From Welwitschia mirabilis (lineage: Eukaryota; Gnetophyta; Gnetopsida; Welwitschiales): a stretch of 64,000 nucleotides of DNA. Where the stretch lies: assembly GCA_051453625.1 (NCBI GenBank), contig JBOZIK010000001.1:181406225-181470224 (forward strand). Direction: 5' to 3'. The position numbers and the translations under genes are program-made. The first letter of the stretch is position 1. Each line of letters starts with the position of its first letter. Under the pieces are notes generated by a model that was given only the letters and a program-made list of their open reading frames with translations, did no database searches and was not told the origin of the DNA. Shown here piece by piece: positions 23,278-34,870 of the stretch.

Positions 23278-24482
23278 TGAAGGATCTAGAACTATGGAAG
23301 GTGGAATGCATAAGATTTAAAAAATTTAAACAAATACATTTAAAAGTTATCATCATAATAAATGAGTACAAAATATTTGTGTGAAAAGAAAAATAGAAAA
23401 TAATATGAAAGTAAAGAAATAAAAGCACAAGAGTACTAATGAATATGAACACATGATTTATAATGGTTCAATAAGCCCCTTCTCCACTCTCAGTGATTAA
23501 CTTCTGCTTAAGCCTAATATGGATCTTTGTTAATCACTTTCTAGATATTTTAGATCACTTGTAACATTTAAAATAGAAATTTTCTGAGTCTTAGTTTCAA
23601 TCTTTGAAAAGAATGTGATGCAGTGACAATGGTATATCATAATGCATAGGTTCAACTAGATCTTTGGCTCAAGAATAATATTNNNNNNNNNNAGTACAGT
23701 TCACAAATGCACAGTGCAACTAATCAATCAAGTACAAATGATAGTAACAACTCTTTAACCATCTAATTAGATAGAGGATATGTTAATGAGTTCTACAATG
23801 ATTTCAAAAGTTAAGTACAAAAAGGTATACAATGATTTTAACTCTTGACAAATATATAGAAGAGGCTTTTTAGGGGTTTTAAAAATGAAAAGATTCTCCA
23901 AAAAATAAAAATAGGTGTTTAAATGGCTAGAAAAATCCCCTTTCCATCATAATGGTTGACCCCTTAAATTGTTCGATTACCTCATCTAGGGCCATCATTG
24001 AAGTTAGTCATCCTTATCTTCTTCTGATCGATCCATGATTCTTATGACTTCATGTTTGGTTAACTCCTTAGGATCTAGTTAACTACTTATTTAATTACTC
24101 ACATATTTATTTGGTAGACCCCATGTCCAAAAAAAATGCAAAATAGTTTTATGGCTAAGTCTAATCAACCCCATAAAAGTCTGGTTGACTCCTTGCTAAT
24201 AAAGAATGGAAATATATAACTCTAGATCTAGTCAATCACTCTGGAATCTAGTTGATCCATTAATGATTAAATGTAAAAGATTTAATGCTCAGGCTAGTTA
24301 ATCCTTTAGAAATCTAGTCAACTTCTTTAAGGATATTAAAAATTTTAGGTTCAAACAAAGTTTGTGATAACATGTTTTGTATTTTGATCTATAGGGATTA
24401 ATATTTTCTTCATAAGATACAACATGTTTTACTAAACAAAAAATGTTAGTTTAACATCAACTTGGTGAATATTAACTTAACA
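23278..24482 (-). repeat. Element S 3' LTR
   Basis: It aligns with 36,578-37,773: TAAGATTTAAAAAATTTAAAC, CCACTCTCAGTGATTA, GATAGAGGATATG, TTCTACAATGATTTCAAAA and CAACATGTTTTACTAAA. Read on the minus strand it starts TGTTAAGTTAATATT at 24,482 and ends CCTTCA at 23,278. A 10-N gap sits at 23,683-23,692. Confidence 0.9.
23683..23692. other. Assembly gap (10 N)
   Basis: Ten undetermined bases inside the S 3' LTR. The other LTR has about 40 bp at this place (near 36,980-37,015), so a little sequence may be missing. Confidence 0.98.
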
Positions 24483-24498
24483 ATATTTCTTTTTAACA
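24483..24498 (-). other. Polypurine tract of element S
   Basis: On the minus strand GTTAAAAAGAAATAT directly precedes the TG that opens the 3' LTR. It is A-rich rather than G-rich, and the position is its main support. Confidence 0.6.
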
Positions 24499-24898
24499 TT
24501 GATGGCAAACTATACTCAGTTTGTGAAAGAGTATTAAGCATTATATCTAATTAAACATTTATAAGGGGATTCCAACTTGAGCAATAAATAAAACAATTTA
24601 TAGTATAGTTTAAGAGATATTTAACATCCGTGATATATGTGATAAAATTAGAGTTCAAGAGATGTTTAATAGCCATTAAGATGTAATAAAAAATTATGAT
24701 TCATGATAAATTAAATGTGCATTCAATAGAAGATAATAGTAATACAAAATTCATTTCTATTACTTAATATTAAGTAATACAATAAAAAGATACTCATCAA
24801 AAGTAATTAAAACTAGTAGAAACTGAGAAGTACTACTAAAAATAACTGAGAAAGTATGATACTATAGGATAAAAGCTAAAAATACTACTAACTATTTT

Positions 24899-25965
24899 TC
24901 ATCCTTTTAACATCAATATAAAAGAAGAGAAGAAAAATAAGTACAACATAAAAAATAATAAAGAAGATAGGATCTTAATCAGATTTCTCTTCCTCTTTCT
25001 TCTCAATTTCTTGTTTAGCATTTCTTCTTCTTCTTCTTTGGCTACCTTTTGTGTTGAGCTACCAGCTTTCTTAGAAGTGTTAGCTATCTCATATTCTGCT
25101 ATGATTAGAGCTTCTTTCATGTGCTTGGTAAAAGAATCGATCCTCTTTAGGTATGAAAGAGTCTCTTTAGGAGAGGCTTGCTTAGGATAAGGAGACTTGG
25201 AGGATTTCTTAAAAATAGAAAAAATATGCATGCAAGACGAAGTTACACATCCAATGGCTAACATAGGAAAGAGAATTTCTAAATTTGAGTTCAAGTAGGC
25301 TCTATAATGGCAACAGATATTAGCAACCAACATTGAATAGGCCAGAGCTCTAATGTTGTGATACTCTAACTGAGAAACCATATTTTTCAACATAATGGTA
25401 GAAGAATTAATAGTATGCCAATTTTCCACCAAATACATCAAATAATCTCTATGATTATAGGTATCATCATGATGACCCACCAAAGAAAAAGAAATTATAA
25501 GTAAAAACTAAGCACAAGAAATGGTACTTTAGGACAAGATAGAAGGTGGAGAGGATGGTTTTTTACCTATAAAAATTACCACTAAGTTTTCTTCTTATCT
25601 CTACCTTGTTATTACAAAGGCGCCAAAATTTCTCATAATCTCCTTTAGGAATATTTGTGGTGGTAGTAATGATATTTATAGTAACCTTAATCTTCTTCCC
25701 CAAAATAAGGGTTATTAGAGTACCAAATTCAGCATCAAAAGAGGAATTTCAATAGATGATGCTAGTGAGAAAAGGATGGATCAGCCTTAAGATATCAAGA
25801 AAATAGGAAAGATTAATCTCATTTAAAAGCCTTACCACATCTCATAGTTCCCTTAGCTCTCCATAAGCAATAGGTTCTTGATATACAAGTCTTATTTTAA
25901 ACTTCCTTATAAACTTTTCAATATTCTCATCAAATATTCCAGAGTAAAATTACTTTGGATCTTTT
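24899..25965 (-). pseudogene. Post-pol ORF of element S (plant transposon-protein domain)
   Basis: The 194-codon open stretch 24,899-25,483 and its upstream continuation to about 25,965 form one decayed protein. The first part reads IFDENIEKFIRKFKIRLVY, then a YGELREL block, INLSYFLDILRLIHPFLTS and GDYEKFWRLC. The second part has NHRDYLMYLVENWHTIN, then MLKNMVSQLEY and a LAYSMLVANICCHYRAYL block, the pattern of the 'putative plant transposon protein' domain of plant LTR elements. The C-terminus is acidic then Lys/Arg-rich and ends in a hydrophobic stretch. In Sireviruses such an ORF lies between pol and 3' LTR; its role is unknown. Confidence 0.6.
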
Positions 25966-26329
25966 CTTGATAGCTACTTTTTATACCTTCTTGAAGGATC
26001 CTCTACCATTGAAAATATATGGAAATTTCCTAAAGACAAAAAAACCTAAAAAAGAAAGCTAGATTTGAAAGAGACAAATGACCAGAAGAGAATGGAAAGG
26101 GTTTAGGCTTCATAAGATTTTATAAGAGAAGATGATCAAGTTAGATTTGATAAAAAATTAGGTTCACAACCTTAACTTCCATACTATAACGCTATAGTAG
26201 ACTTGGGTCATAATACTTTAGGTCTAGATGACTAGGTTTTCAAACTGTGCGATCAACCACATCTAGTCAACTAAATTAAAGATCAAGTTAACCATCTTAT
26301 AATTAGTTAAAGATCAATAAGATAATCCT

Positions 26330-26556
26330 TAATTCATTATGAAGTTTAATAAAGTTGTCAAAGTTCAAGGATTTAATAAAAATATTGACAATTTATTTAT
26401 CAATACTAATAAAATTCATTAAAATATTGCTTTTTTCCACTTGATCTCTAAGGAAATAATATCTTAATTCAATGTGTTTAGTTCTATAATGTTGAATAGG
26501 GTTTTTAGAAATATTTTAGTAAAGAATTAATTTTATTATCATATGTCAAGTAAGTA
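26330..26556 (-). pseudogene. pol: Element S RNase H, C-terminal part
   Basis: On the minus strand TYDNKINS (family CDN.SA) is followed by ISKNPIQHYRTKHIELRYYF and a VNIFIKSL block, the unmistakable end of copia RNase H (SKNP.QH.RTKHI...; D.FTK.L). The N-terminal part lies 5.6 kb away at 32,150-32,440, beyond the LINE. This split is the evidence that the LINE landed inside S. Confidence 0.88.
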
Positions 26557-27399
26557 TAGACCCTTAAGAAATAACCATTACCTCTTAAGAGGGAAAGAAA
26601 TTGATATCTTAATCCTTCAATAAGAAGGATTGGTATTATAAGGCTTAGATAATCAATAGGGACAGAGAGATCACTCAACCTTTCTCTTTGGAGGAAGTAG
26701 AGATGTTTTGTATTTATGTCTTAAAGTAGTTTTTATATATCTTATAATCTTACTTTCTCTATGTTAAATCCTATGAATTTAAAACTAAAACACTCTATTG
26801 GGGTTCTATGCACAGAGGTATTTTCATCCTCACTCTTGATATTACTCTTCTAAAAAGAACACTGATGAAAATCTTGAGGATTAGGGTTAAAGTTTGAGAA
26901 GTGAAGAATCCAGATAAGATAATGCCCTTTAGGTGATTTGGAAGGACTTACTAAAAGAGCCTCACTATGAGAAATTCCAAGAATAGCGAGGAAGAATCTG
27001 GAGCATCTAGTAATTATTAAAAAAGCTCCATCATTTATTTCTTACCTAGATGTGCTGCCTTGCAAAGTATTTTCTTACAAACACATTATCTCTGGTAAAT
27101 TTGGAATTTGGTAGATTTGGGACTATTTGAGTGCATATAATAGGGGATGTCTGACTCAATCTAAGAAAAACTAAGGAGCTAAGGGGTACTCGAAGGACAT
27201 ATTACTAAATATTCTAGGTGAATTAAAAATTGAAGTAGCTTAAAAAACTAGATAGAGTTAAGAATTCCTATCTAAAGAAAGAATATAAATTAAGATTTTT
27301 ACATCATATCTTGTTAGTTAAGGGGTACTTGATAGATTTATCCCAATTAGCTAAATTTTAAGGTTGAATTTGATTTGTTTAAAGCATGAATGCAAACTA

Positions 27400-28400
27400 G
27401 GAAGAGTGCTCTTGAAGATGAAATTATTCCTCTTTTTTCCAAAGCAAACAGATGGAATAGGTGAAGGCCACTCTTATAATATAAGAGTAGAAGGTCCTAA
27501 CCTTTAGCTAAATTATAGCACAATGATTCACCTCTGTCCACGAGAAGGGAGGGAATAAATAGCAAAAAATAGACAAATTTAGATTAAACCTCTTTGGAAA
27601 AGGAATAGGAAAATAAAATATTCTTCCTATATTCAACAAGATAACCACAAAGAGCATAGGAGGGCTTTAAAATTAAGCTAAATTTAAGAAGATTATCTTT
27701 AATAGAAAGTCTCTCAAGCATTGATAGCTAGGCTATGAAGGAGTGTTTGGATTGGTTGAATCTGCCCCATAGGAAATGACACCATTACAACTTGGGAAGA
27801 GAGGGACAAGGGACTTGGTAAAAGGAAAAAACTATGAAGGAAGGGGAGAAACCTTGCCAATCCAAGAGATGATTTAAGACTTAAATATAGTTAAGAGCTA
27901 AGACTCTAAGCTTAAGGATTTTTGTAAAAGCCCTTGAGAAGAATGCCTTAAGAGGGGAGGACCAAAGGTTAGCATCCTTTAGGTAAAAAATGTATACACA
28001 TTTAACCTAGAGGAAGTTTTGATTATTTGCTATAGCCCAAAGGTTCTTTAAGATGATTACCTTATTATAAAGATAGAGATACTTTAGGCCTAGATCTTCT
28101 TCTAACTTTAAAGAGCATAATTTATGCCTTGCTACCAAGGCCTTACTTGATTTATTCTTTTCTATTCAAAGAAAATATCTACATAAGGATTTAATAACCT
28201 TTAGAACTTTTTTTAGGAGGATAAATACCTAGCACTAGTATAAATGAACGCTCTAAAAAACTAATTTAACCAATTCTAATCTTCCTTCATAAGACAAAAA
28301 TTTCATAATCCAATAGTGAATTCTGGCTATAATTGTTTTAATTAAGGGAAGGAAGTCATTGATAGTTAAGGATCTAGAGGTAAAAGTAACATCTAAATAC
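27400..28400 (-). pseudogene. LINE ORF2: post-RT region and zf-RVT domain
   Basis: It continues from RT: EGSLPFKYLDVTFTSRSLT, then ARIHYWIMKFLSYEGRLELV, KSLCRYFL, LEEDLGLKYLYLYN and KNLWAIANNQ, the usual connection region of plant L1 ORF2 (LPF.YLG.P, LSYAGRL.L). About 27,590-27,790 reads LWGRFNQSKHSFIA, then RLSIKDNLLKF and YALCGYLVE, the zf-RVT pattern (W....P+H+FI.W, RL.T.D.L, C.LC). The rest, down to 26,570, is 3' sequence with no feature I can name. Confidence 0.82.
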
Positions 28401-29440
28401 TTAAAAGGAAGGGATCCCTCTCCAAATTGGAGCTCTTACAAAATATAGAGTTTGTTCAAAGGCCTTACTTCTATAAAAAATATTTAATATTTATAGATAT
28501 TTACTCTAAGACTAGATTCCTAAGCAAATTAATGGAGGACTTCATTAAGAACTTTGGTCGATTTGATGTCCCTCGTGCTAAACAACAAAAGATCATCTAC
28601 AAATATAAGATGAGAGAGTGCTATATGTTTACATTTTGGATGGAATATGAAGGTATTTAATGTAATAAGATTATTTAGAATTCTCCAAATATACTCCATT
28701 ACAAGAAAAAATAAGTATGAGTAGAAGGGGTCTCCTTGTTTGATACCTCTTTTTTCTTTGAATAAACCATACATCTCTCCATTGACTAGTATGGTGTAGC
28801 TAGTACTACTCACACAAGTGATGATCTAGAGCACAAATCTATGTGGGGAGCCTAATTGAATCATCAATTTCTAAAGAAAGTCCCATTTGATTAATTTATA
28901 TGATTTCTAAAGGTCCACTTTGATAGTGTATCTTGGACTAATATGCCTTCTATTGTAATTTTGTACTATCTCTTAAGCTAGGAGGATGTTGTGGATGATG
29001 CTTTTCCTCTTTATAAATGCTTCCTATTGCTGGCCTATTAAGGAGGAAATGATATTTTTTAAATGATCTATAATGATATTAGAGATGCATTTATAAATAA
29101 CATTGTAACAGGCAATAGGTCTAAAATAAAAGACATACTAAGCACTTGGCCTCTTAGGAATTAGGATTAAAGTGGTGTAATTTATAGATTATAGGAGATG
29201 ACCTAATGCAAAAAGCTTTTTATTGCTCTTTTCACTGATGTACTAATAATAAGCCATGATTTTTAGAAGGATGCACATGAGAGTCCATTTGGAAATGGGG
29301 TTTTATCTTCTGGTATCTTCCATAAGACTTGCAGAATCTCTTTATCAATGATGGGAAAATAAAGAGATAAGAATTGTTGCTTTGATACTCTTCCTTCAAT
29401 GTTAAGGTTATCTTAATGAATTATAGCATAATTTGAAGAT
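28400..29440 (-). pseudogene. LINE ORF2: reverse transcriptase
   Basis: Readable on the minus strand: TTLILIPKRPSA, YFRPIACYNVIYKCISNII, then a LIGQQ-EAFIKRKSIIHNILLA block, RYTIKVDL (first catalytic Asp), then the open frame 28,529-28,813 with VNGEMYGLFKEKRGIKQGDP, YLFFLVMEYIWR and LIFVDDLLLFS (family FADD; both Asp kept). All are hallmark blocks of plant L1 RT. Several Gln, Trp and Arg codons are now stops. A + strand open frame at 28,427-28,660 is only its shadow. Confidence 0.92.
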
Positions 29441-29989
29441 GTGATATAAGGTTTTAAAAAAATTACAAAAGTTACTGCTTACAACCATCTATGATATCTA
29501 TTCTTATAACATATGCCTTAAACAACACATGGATGTTATTGTTGATTCTAATTTTCCTCATCTATACATTAGAGTCACCTTCATTTTTTAAAGATGCCTT
29601 GGCTTTCTATTTGTGCATCAAGGTTTCTATTTTTGAAGACTTCTGAATTTCTTATATCTCACTTGTTCTTCTGCAACTAGGATGGGATTATTAGGATTTA
29701 TCTGTAAGGAGTGCTGGATTTCAAAGAGGGCCTTTTTAGTAGCCTTAATTTGAACTACAACATTACTATAATTTATATGATGAAAATCTCTAATATATTT
29801 CTTGAGTATTTTTAATTGCTAGTAGAGAACAAACATGAAGGAGCCAGTAATGTAGGATGACCAAGAATTAGCTACTATAGAGAGGAAGTGAGCATCTAAA
29901 CACTAGCAGTTGGAGAATGTAAAGGGAGTGATCTTCTTAGAAAGGGTTTCATAAAATACCACATAAAGAGAGTGTTCTAAAATGCTTGG

Positions 29990-30652
29990 GGAGGTGAAAA
30001 TTAGCAAAGAAGTTCTAATAGGTTTTCAGCCATAAGTCATTTACTGGAGCTCTATCTAGTTTATAATAGATCCTCTTTAGGAATTGATGAAGATTGATTC
30101 ATGTGAAGAATTCTCCAATTAAATTAAGATCTATGATATGATGGGCTATAAAGAACCATAGGAGTTCCTCTATATCTCTTCATGTAATTCTCCTACCATT
30201 TAGTATATCCTCTATTAATAGGAGACAGTTAAAGTCTTCATAAATAATTCATGGACTGTTGATAGTGGCTAAAGCTCTATTTAGGTCTTCCCATAAAGAC
30301 TTTTTCAATAAAGGAGTATTATAGCCATACAAAACGGAGATATAGATGTTGTGAGAGTTATTACTATTCTTGAGAAAGTAATAAATACATTGATTTGATT
30401 TAAGTATCTCACATACCTTGACTGCTGATGGATTCCATAGAATTAGAATTCTTTCTTTTATAGTAGTATAAAAATTATTTCAGAAATGCTAGCTAGGGAA
30501 ATGATGAGAAAAAAATTACATAAAGATTGATATTAAAGTTTAGTTTCAATCAAACCAATAAAAGGTAAAGAGTTTAAACTAGTTAAGCCCTTGACTTCTC
30601 TCTTCTTCTCATGGAAGCTTAGCCCCCTCACATGCCAAGTAACTAAAGACAT
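29990..30652 (-). pseudogene. LINE ORF2: endonuclease domain
   Basis: ORF2 probably starts at the ATG at 30,652, which opens MSLVTWHVRGLSFHEKKREV, followed by FIGLIETKL: the N and E motifs of an apurinic-type endonuclease. Later blocks are RILILWNPSAVKV, ISVLYGYN, SLWEDLNRAL, YEDFNCLL (family GDFN, Gly to Glu or Asp), IIDLNLIGEFFT and YKLDRAPVNDLW (LDR.LVN). Order and spacing fit plant L1 elements. The enzyme would nick genomic DNA to start target-primed reverse transcription. Internal TAA/TGA stops make it inactive. Confidence 0.85.
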
Positions 30653-31317
30653 GCTATGAGGTAGGGGATAAGTCTACCTCCTAATTCTAGATAGCTTACC
30701 TTAGGATCTTGGGGGACCATTCTTGATTTTTATTTTGCATTTCTTTTCCTTAAATATAAGGTCTTCTTTTCCTAAAATGTGGATTTGGCCTTGGAGGCCA
30801 ACAGTGTTTAAAAAAGACATTTCAAGCTATTTTCCAATTGACAATAAAGAGAATGATCTAAAGGCTTAAGAGAGATAGGACTGAGGGGATATGGAGGGGA
30901 AGAGGAGGGGGGATCTTCAGCCATACACATCTCATAAAGTTTAGCTACTGAGAGAGGCTAATAAAGAACTTGACTGGGGGTAATAGAAAGAAGGGAGAAC
31001 TAGATGTGAGGCTTGAAGAGACTAGGAAAAAGCTACAAGATTATTGAGTAATTTCTAATAATTATCTAAATGATTTTCTTGGGTAACCTAAGAGGACTGT
31101 TGATTAACCTTCAGCACCCAGGTTATTCCCAGATTCTTTATGCATTCTTTTGTGATATGACTAAGCAATTTGTAGTTAGGACAACAGGGTGGAAGCCATT
31201 AATATGCTATCTATTATGTGATTTTATTATCATCTGGGATATGAAGTTTAATTTTAGTAGGTAGTTCAGCTTATACCCTCACTTCTCTATAAACATGCAT
31301 ATAAGTCAGTCTACCCT

Positions 31318-31320
31318 NNN
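31318..31320. other. Assembly gap (3 N)
   Basis: Three undetermined bases within LINE ORF1. Confidence 0.97.
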
Positions 31321-31596
31321 AAGCATTGATGCAGATGGAATGTCCAATCACACTTGACAACTAGTTTAGAATCTTCCCCTCCCTAGAGATTTGGCCTGAG
31401 ATTGTGGAATTTTACCCAAAGAAAGAAATGATTGACCTCTCTTGATCTAAAGTTGAAGTCTACTAATTATGGTTGAAGGATTAAGGTCCTACTATTAAAA
31501 TGAAATGGACCTTGGTCTAAGACCCTATTCATTAAGTCTTCTGAGGATAACTTAAATAATAATAGGCCTATGTTTATATAGGTAACCTTTGATATT

Positions 31597-31696
31597 NNNN
31601 NNNNNNNNNNNNNNNNNNNNNNNNNNNNNNNNNNNNNNNNNNNNNNNNNNNNNNNNNNNNNNNNNNNNNNNNNNNNNNNNNNNNNNNNNNNNNNNN
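31597..31696. other. Assembly gap (100 N) with duplicated flanks
   Basis: The 16 bases before the gap (31,581-31,596, GGTAACCTTTGATATT) and the 16 after it (31,697-31,712, GGTAACCTTTGATAGT) match at 15 positions. Merging them would carry the DUF4283 frame straight across, so the gap is probably an unmerged contig overlap and not missing sequence. Confidence 0.9.
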
Positions 31697-32149
31697 GGTA
31701 ACCTTTGATAGTCTAGATGAATCCCATCTCACTTGAGTAAAGTTGTCCATTTTGGTAGGGCTTGGTTTAATGCTAGAGATATATCCAATAAGGTTGTTTT
31801 TCCAAAGTAAGTTTCCAGTGTCCCATTTATTTCTATTGATTTGGAGTCCATTGGTGTTTGAATATTCTTGAGGGAAGAACTGAAGGCTCAAGTAATTTTT
31901 CTTAGTATGGTTCTTAACCATAATCTCCACCTTTGAATGGTATATGTTTTTTTCTATGTTTATCCTAAAAGAGGAATGATTTTCATAGCCATTTGGAGGA
32001 AAGGAAAGCACTGAGTAGTTCTAGGAAAATGCTGGCTAACATGGGAGGGTTGTGAGTGTAGGATGAGAACAGATGTGTACATTGAGAGCCCTAGTAACTC
32101 AGAGCATTTTTAATTTATGCTTGAATAAAGAAGAAAAGCCTAGAACCTT

Positions 32150-33344
32150 TTTAAAATATATTCCAAACTCTTTTAGCATTTCCTTTATCCAAAGAAAATG
32201 GATTCAATAATTCCCTACTGCCATATACTCTACTTCTACTATTAAAAGGGAGATAGAGTTTTTTTTTATGATCCCATCCTACTAAGCAAGATCCTAAAAG
32301 AAAATAATTATCACTTATGCTTTTTTTATCATCTTTACACCTAGCTTAATTTACATCACTAAAGCCTATAAGATCAAAAGATGTTTTAGTTAGATACCAT
32401 AATTCAAAGTTACATGTGCCTTTTATGTATCTTATAATTATTTTAATAGCTTAGAGGTGTGATTCTTTTAGTTGAATATGGTATTTAGTACATACCACAA
32501 TCCTAAATATTTTATCAAGTCTGCTTTCCATTAGATACAATAGACTTCTTATTATACTTCTATAATGTTTTTGATCTATAGAATTACCATGTTCATCAAG
32601 ACTAACTTTACAAAAGGTAGACATAAGTGTGTCAATTGATTTTTCATTATTTAGTTTAAATCATTTGATTAAATTCTTTGCATATTTATATTAAGATGTA
32701 AAAATTCCATTTCTTGTTTGTTTGATTTATAGGCCAAGAAAAATTCTAACTTCACCAAGCATAGTTATCACAAAATTTATTGTCATGATACTAGTAAATT
32801 CTTTTAATAAATCTTTGTTTGAGGCACCAAAAATTATGTCATTCATATAAATTTGAATAATAATAAAGTATTTTTTCATATTATTGACAAATAATGTGTT
32901 ATATATAGTTCCACGAATATAACCATTTTCATTAAGAAATGTGGCTAATTTTTTATACCAAGCTCTTGGAGCTTGCTTCAAATCATATAATGCCTTTTTA
33001 AGTTTATACACATAGTTTGGTTTATGTGGATCTATAAAACCTTGTAGGATTTTTAAATAAACTTCTTAATCAACGGTTTCATTTAAAAAGTAACTTTTCA
33101 CATCCATTTTATAAACTTTAATATTATTAAATGGTACAAAAGATAAAAACATTATAATACTATCTAGCCTAGCTATAGGAGCAAAAATGTCACTTATATT
33201 AATACCTTCAATTTTGTTGTAGTCTTTTGCCACTAATTTAGCTTTGTTCTTAGTTGCATTTTTTTGATCATCACACTTGTTTTCTAAGATCCATTTTGTT
33301 CCAATAACATTTTTATCCTTTGATTTATTAAAAAACTTCCACAC
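32150..33344 (-). pseudogene. pol: Element S reverse transcriptase and N-terminal RNase H
   Basis: Open stretches 33,066-33,344 and 32,727-33,011 give KNVIGTKWILENKCDD, KARLVAKDY-like KAKLVAKDYNKIEGI, FAPIARLDSI, KVYKMDVKSYFLN (first catalytic Asp), [19 protein letters not shown] and [11 protein letters not shown], where the copia YVDD box has become YMND (first Asp to Asn). Below 32,700 follow KSIDTLMSTFCK, IIRSLLYLM and IIRYIKGTCNFELWY. RNase H begins with FDLIGFSDVN and a shifted EVEYMAVGNY and FLWIKEMLKEFGI, then stops where the LINE starts. TAA at 33,066 separates the two open stretches. Confidence 0.92.
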
Positions 33345-33599
33345 ATCATGCCTTTAGAATTTTTGCAACTGATCTTGCAAGCCATCATCTACTCTTTGTG
33401 TGATTCTACCTCTTCAATTTTTTTAGATTCAACTTGAGAAACATAATAGATGTAAGTATAGAAATTTTTATAGAGTTTCTAGTTCTAATCTTTGAGTTAA
33501 CATCTCCAATGATGGATCTTAAATGGTGATATTTTAGCTCCTTAAACTTCTTAGTAGTGACTTTTTTAGTTTACCCTTCTTTCTTTTCAGTTGAACTTT

Positions 33600-34550
33600 C
33601 ATTTATTATGGAAGCACATGGAGATACATTTTCTTCATCATTGAAGGAATAGATCTTATGCTAACATAATTTATTTACACATTTATAGAATCTTCCATAG
33701 TTAGGCTTTTCTCATTAAACACTTGATAAGCTCTACTTCTAGTTGAGTACCCCAAAAAAGATTGATTAATTAGCCTTTGATTCAAATTTACTCAAGTGTT
33801 CTGTATCCTTTAAAATAAATGACTTACTTATAAAGACTTTAAAGTATAAAACATTTGATTGTCTTCCTTTTCAAAGCTCATAGAGAGTTTGATCCATTTC
33901 TATTCAAAGGTAGATTCTGTTTATGATGTAACAAGCAGTGCTAACTACTTTATCCCAAAATGCTTTAGTAACCTTCTTATCATTTAACATTATTTTAGAC
34001 ATTTCTTAAAGGACTTAGCTTTTCCTCTCAGTAATTCCATTTTTTTGAGGCATTTTTGGGGTTAAGAATTAATGTTCAATACCATTGTCAACACAATACT
34101 TTCCAAACAAATGGTTTCCAAACTCTCCTTTATGATTGCTTCTAATTTTATTAATGGTATAATCTTTCTTATTTTGAATTTTGTTGTAAATTTCAATCCA
34201 ATTTTTATACATTTTAGATTTATTTTCAAGAAAAGAAACCCATGTTAATCTATAATATTTATCAACCATTATTATAAAATATTGTTTTTCTCCTAGACAT
34301 TTTTTTGAGCTACACCCACCAAATCCATATGAATAAGCTCAAGAGGCCTTATTATGAAAACTAGATTTATACTTTTATTAGAGGTTCTTACTTGTTTTTC
34401 TTTTTGGCACGCATTATAAAGATCAAATTTTTTAATATTATTCTTTGAAATTCCTTTTAAAATTTTCTTTTTAATAGTCATTTTCAAATGATCATAATTT
34501 ACATGTTCTAAATGTTGATGCCATAGTTATTCTTGGTTTACATGAGAAAA
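33600..34550 (-). pseudogene. pol: Element S integrase
   Basis: Open stretches 34,293-34,487 and 34,069-34,269. On the minus strand: KKILKGISKNNIKKFDLYNAC and EKQVRTSNKS (zinc-finger end), LELIHMDLVG (first catalytic Asp), MVDKYYRLTWVSFLENKS, INKIRSNHKGEFGNHLFGKYC (family RSD.G.EF; second catalytic Asp to Asn), then QKNGITERK with the catalytic Glu region and a FFGYSTRSRAYQVFN C-terminal block. Stops and shifts separate the pieces. The core motif order is that of Ty1/copia integrase. Confidence 0.92.
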
Positions 34551-34567
34551 ATAAATGCAGAAAAAGA

Positions 34568-34870
34568 CTAATCAATACTATAAACATTTTCTATTCTATT
34601 TGCCTTAAGAATAACATCATTTATTTTACCATGTCTAACTTTACATTTTATAGTATTGAAAATAACTTTATGTACCCTATTATAAATTTGACTAATTCTA
34701 AGTAAATTATGCTTAAGTTCATTAATATATAAAATCTTATTTATTTTATGCATGATACCTTCATGAATTCTTATAATTCCTTTGATCTTTGCTATTATAT
34801 TGTCACTGAATATAACTTCTTCCCTATCATGTATTGCAAGCAACCAGTATACAAGTACCAACTAGTTTCA
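34568..34870 (-). pseudogene. pol: Element S protease end and gag-pre-integrase
   Basis: Just upstream of the open stretch 34,568-34,861, in another frame, WYLYTGCLQYMIGKK matches the copia protease active site WYLDSGCSRHMTG with the catalytic Asp changed to Tyr. The open stretch then gives KIKGIIRIHEGIMHKINKI, LYINELKHNLLRISQIYN and GKINDVILKANRIENVY, the gag-pre-integrase domain. The related fragment G carries the same blocks. Confidence 0.88.

Larger units (their letters stand above)
31050..32011 (-). pseudogene. LINE ORF1: DUF4283 and CCHC zinc knuckle
   Basis: The first open part ends at the 100-N gap. Beyond it the frame continues LFKLSSEDLMNRVLDQGPFHF and a FFLWVKFHNLRPNL block, the DUF4283 pattern of plant L1 ORF1 (F.S.ED...VL..GPW.F, WV.L..LP). 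Further on, IKLHIPDDNKI and a WLPPCCPNYKLLSHITKEC segment match the linker and CCHC knuckle that follow DUF4283, with the second Cys replaced by Tyr. A 3-N gap (31,318-31,320) and stops interrupt it. The protein would bind LINE RNA. The 31,574-32,011 N-terminal part is less conserved. Confidence 0.75.
26557..32152 (-). mobile_element. L1-type LINE inserted in element S
   Basis: A near full-length plant L1-type retrotransposon of about 5.6 kb, minus strand. It contains ORF1 (DUF4283 plus CCHC, to 32,011) and ORF2 (endonuclease, RT, zf-RVT, from 30,652). It interrupts the copia RNase H. A candidate imperfect TSD is TAGACCCTTAAG at 26,557-26,568 against TAGAACCTTTTT at 32,141-32,152. A clear poly(A) tail (T run on the + strand near 26,570) is not seen and may have eroded. 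Confidence 0.82.

Noticed and set aside
28427-28660. + strand frame over the LINE RT
   Set aside because: Shadow of the minus-strand RT, which carries the FVDD catalytic box.
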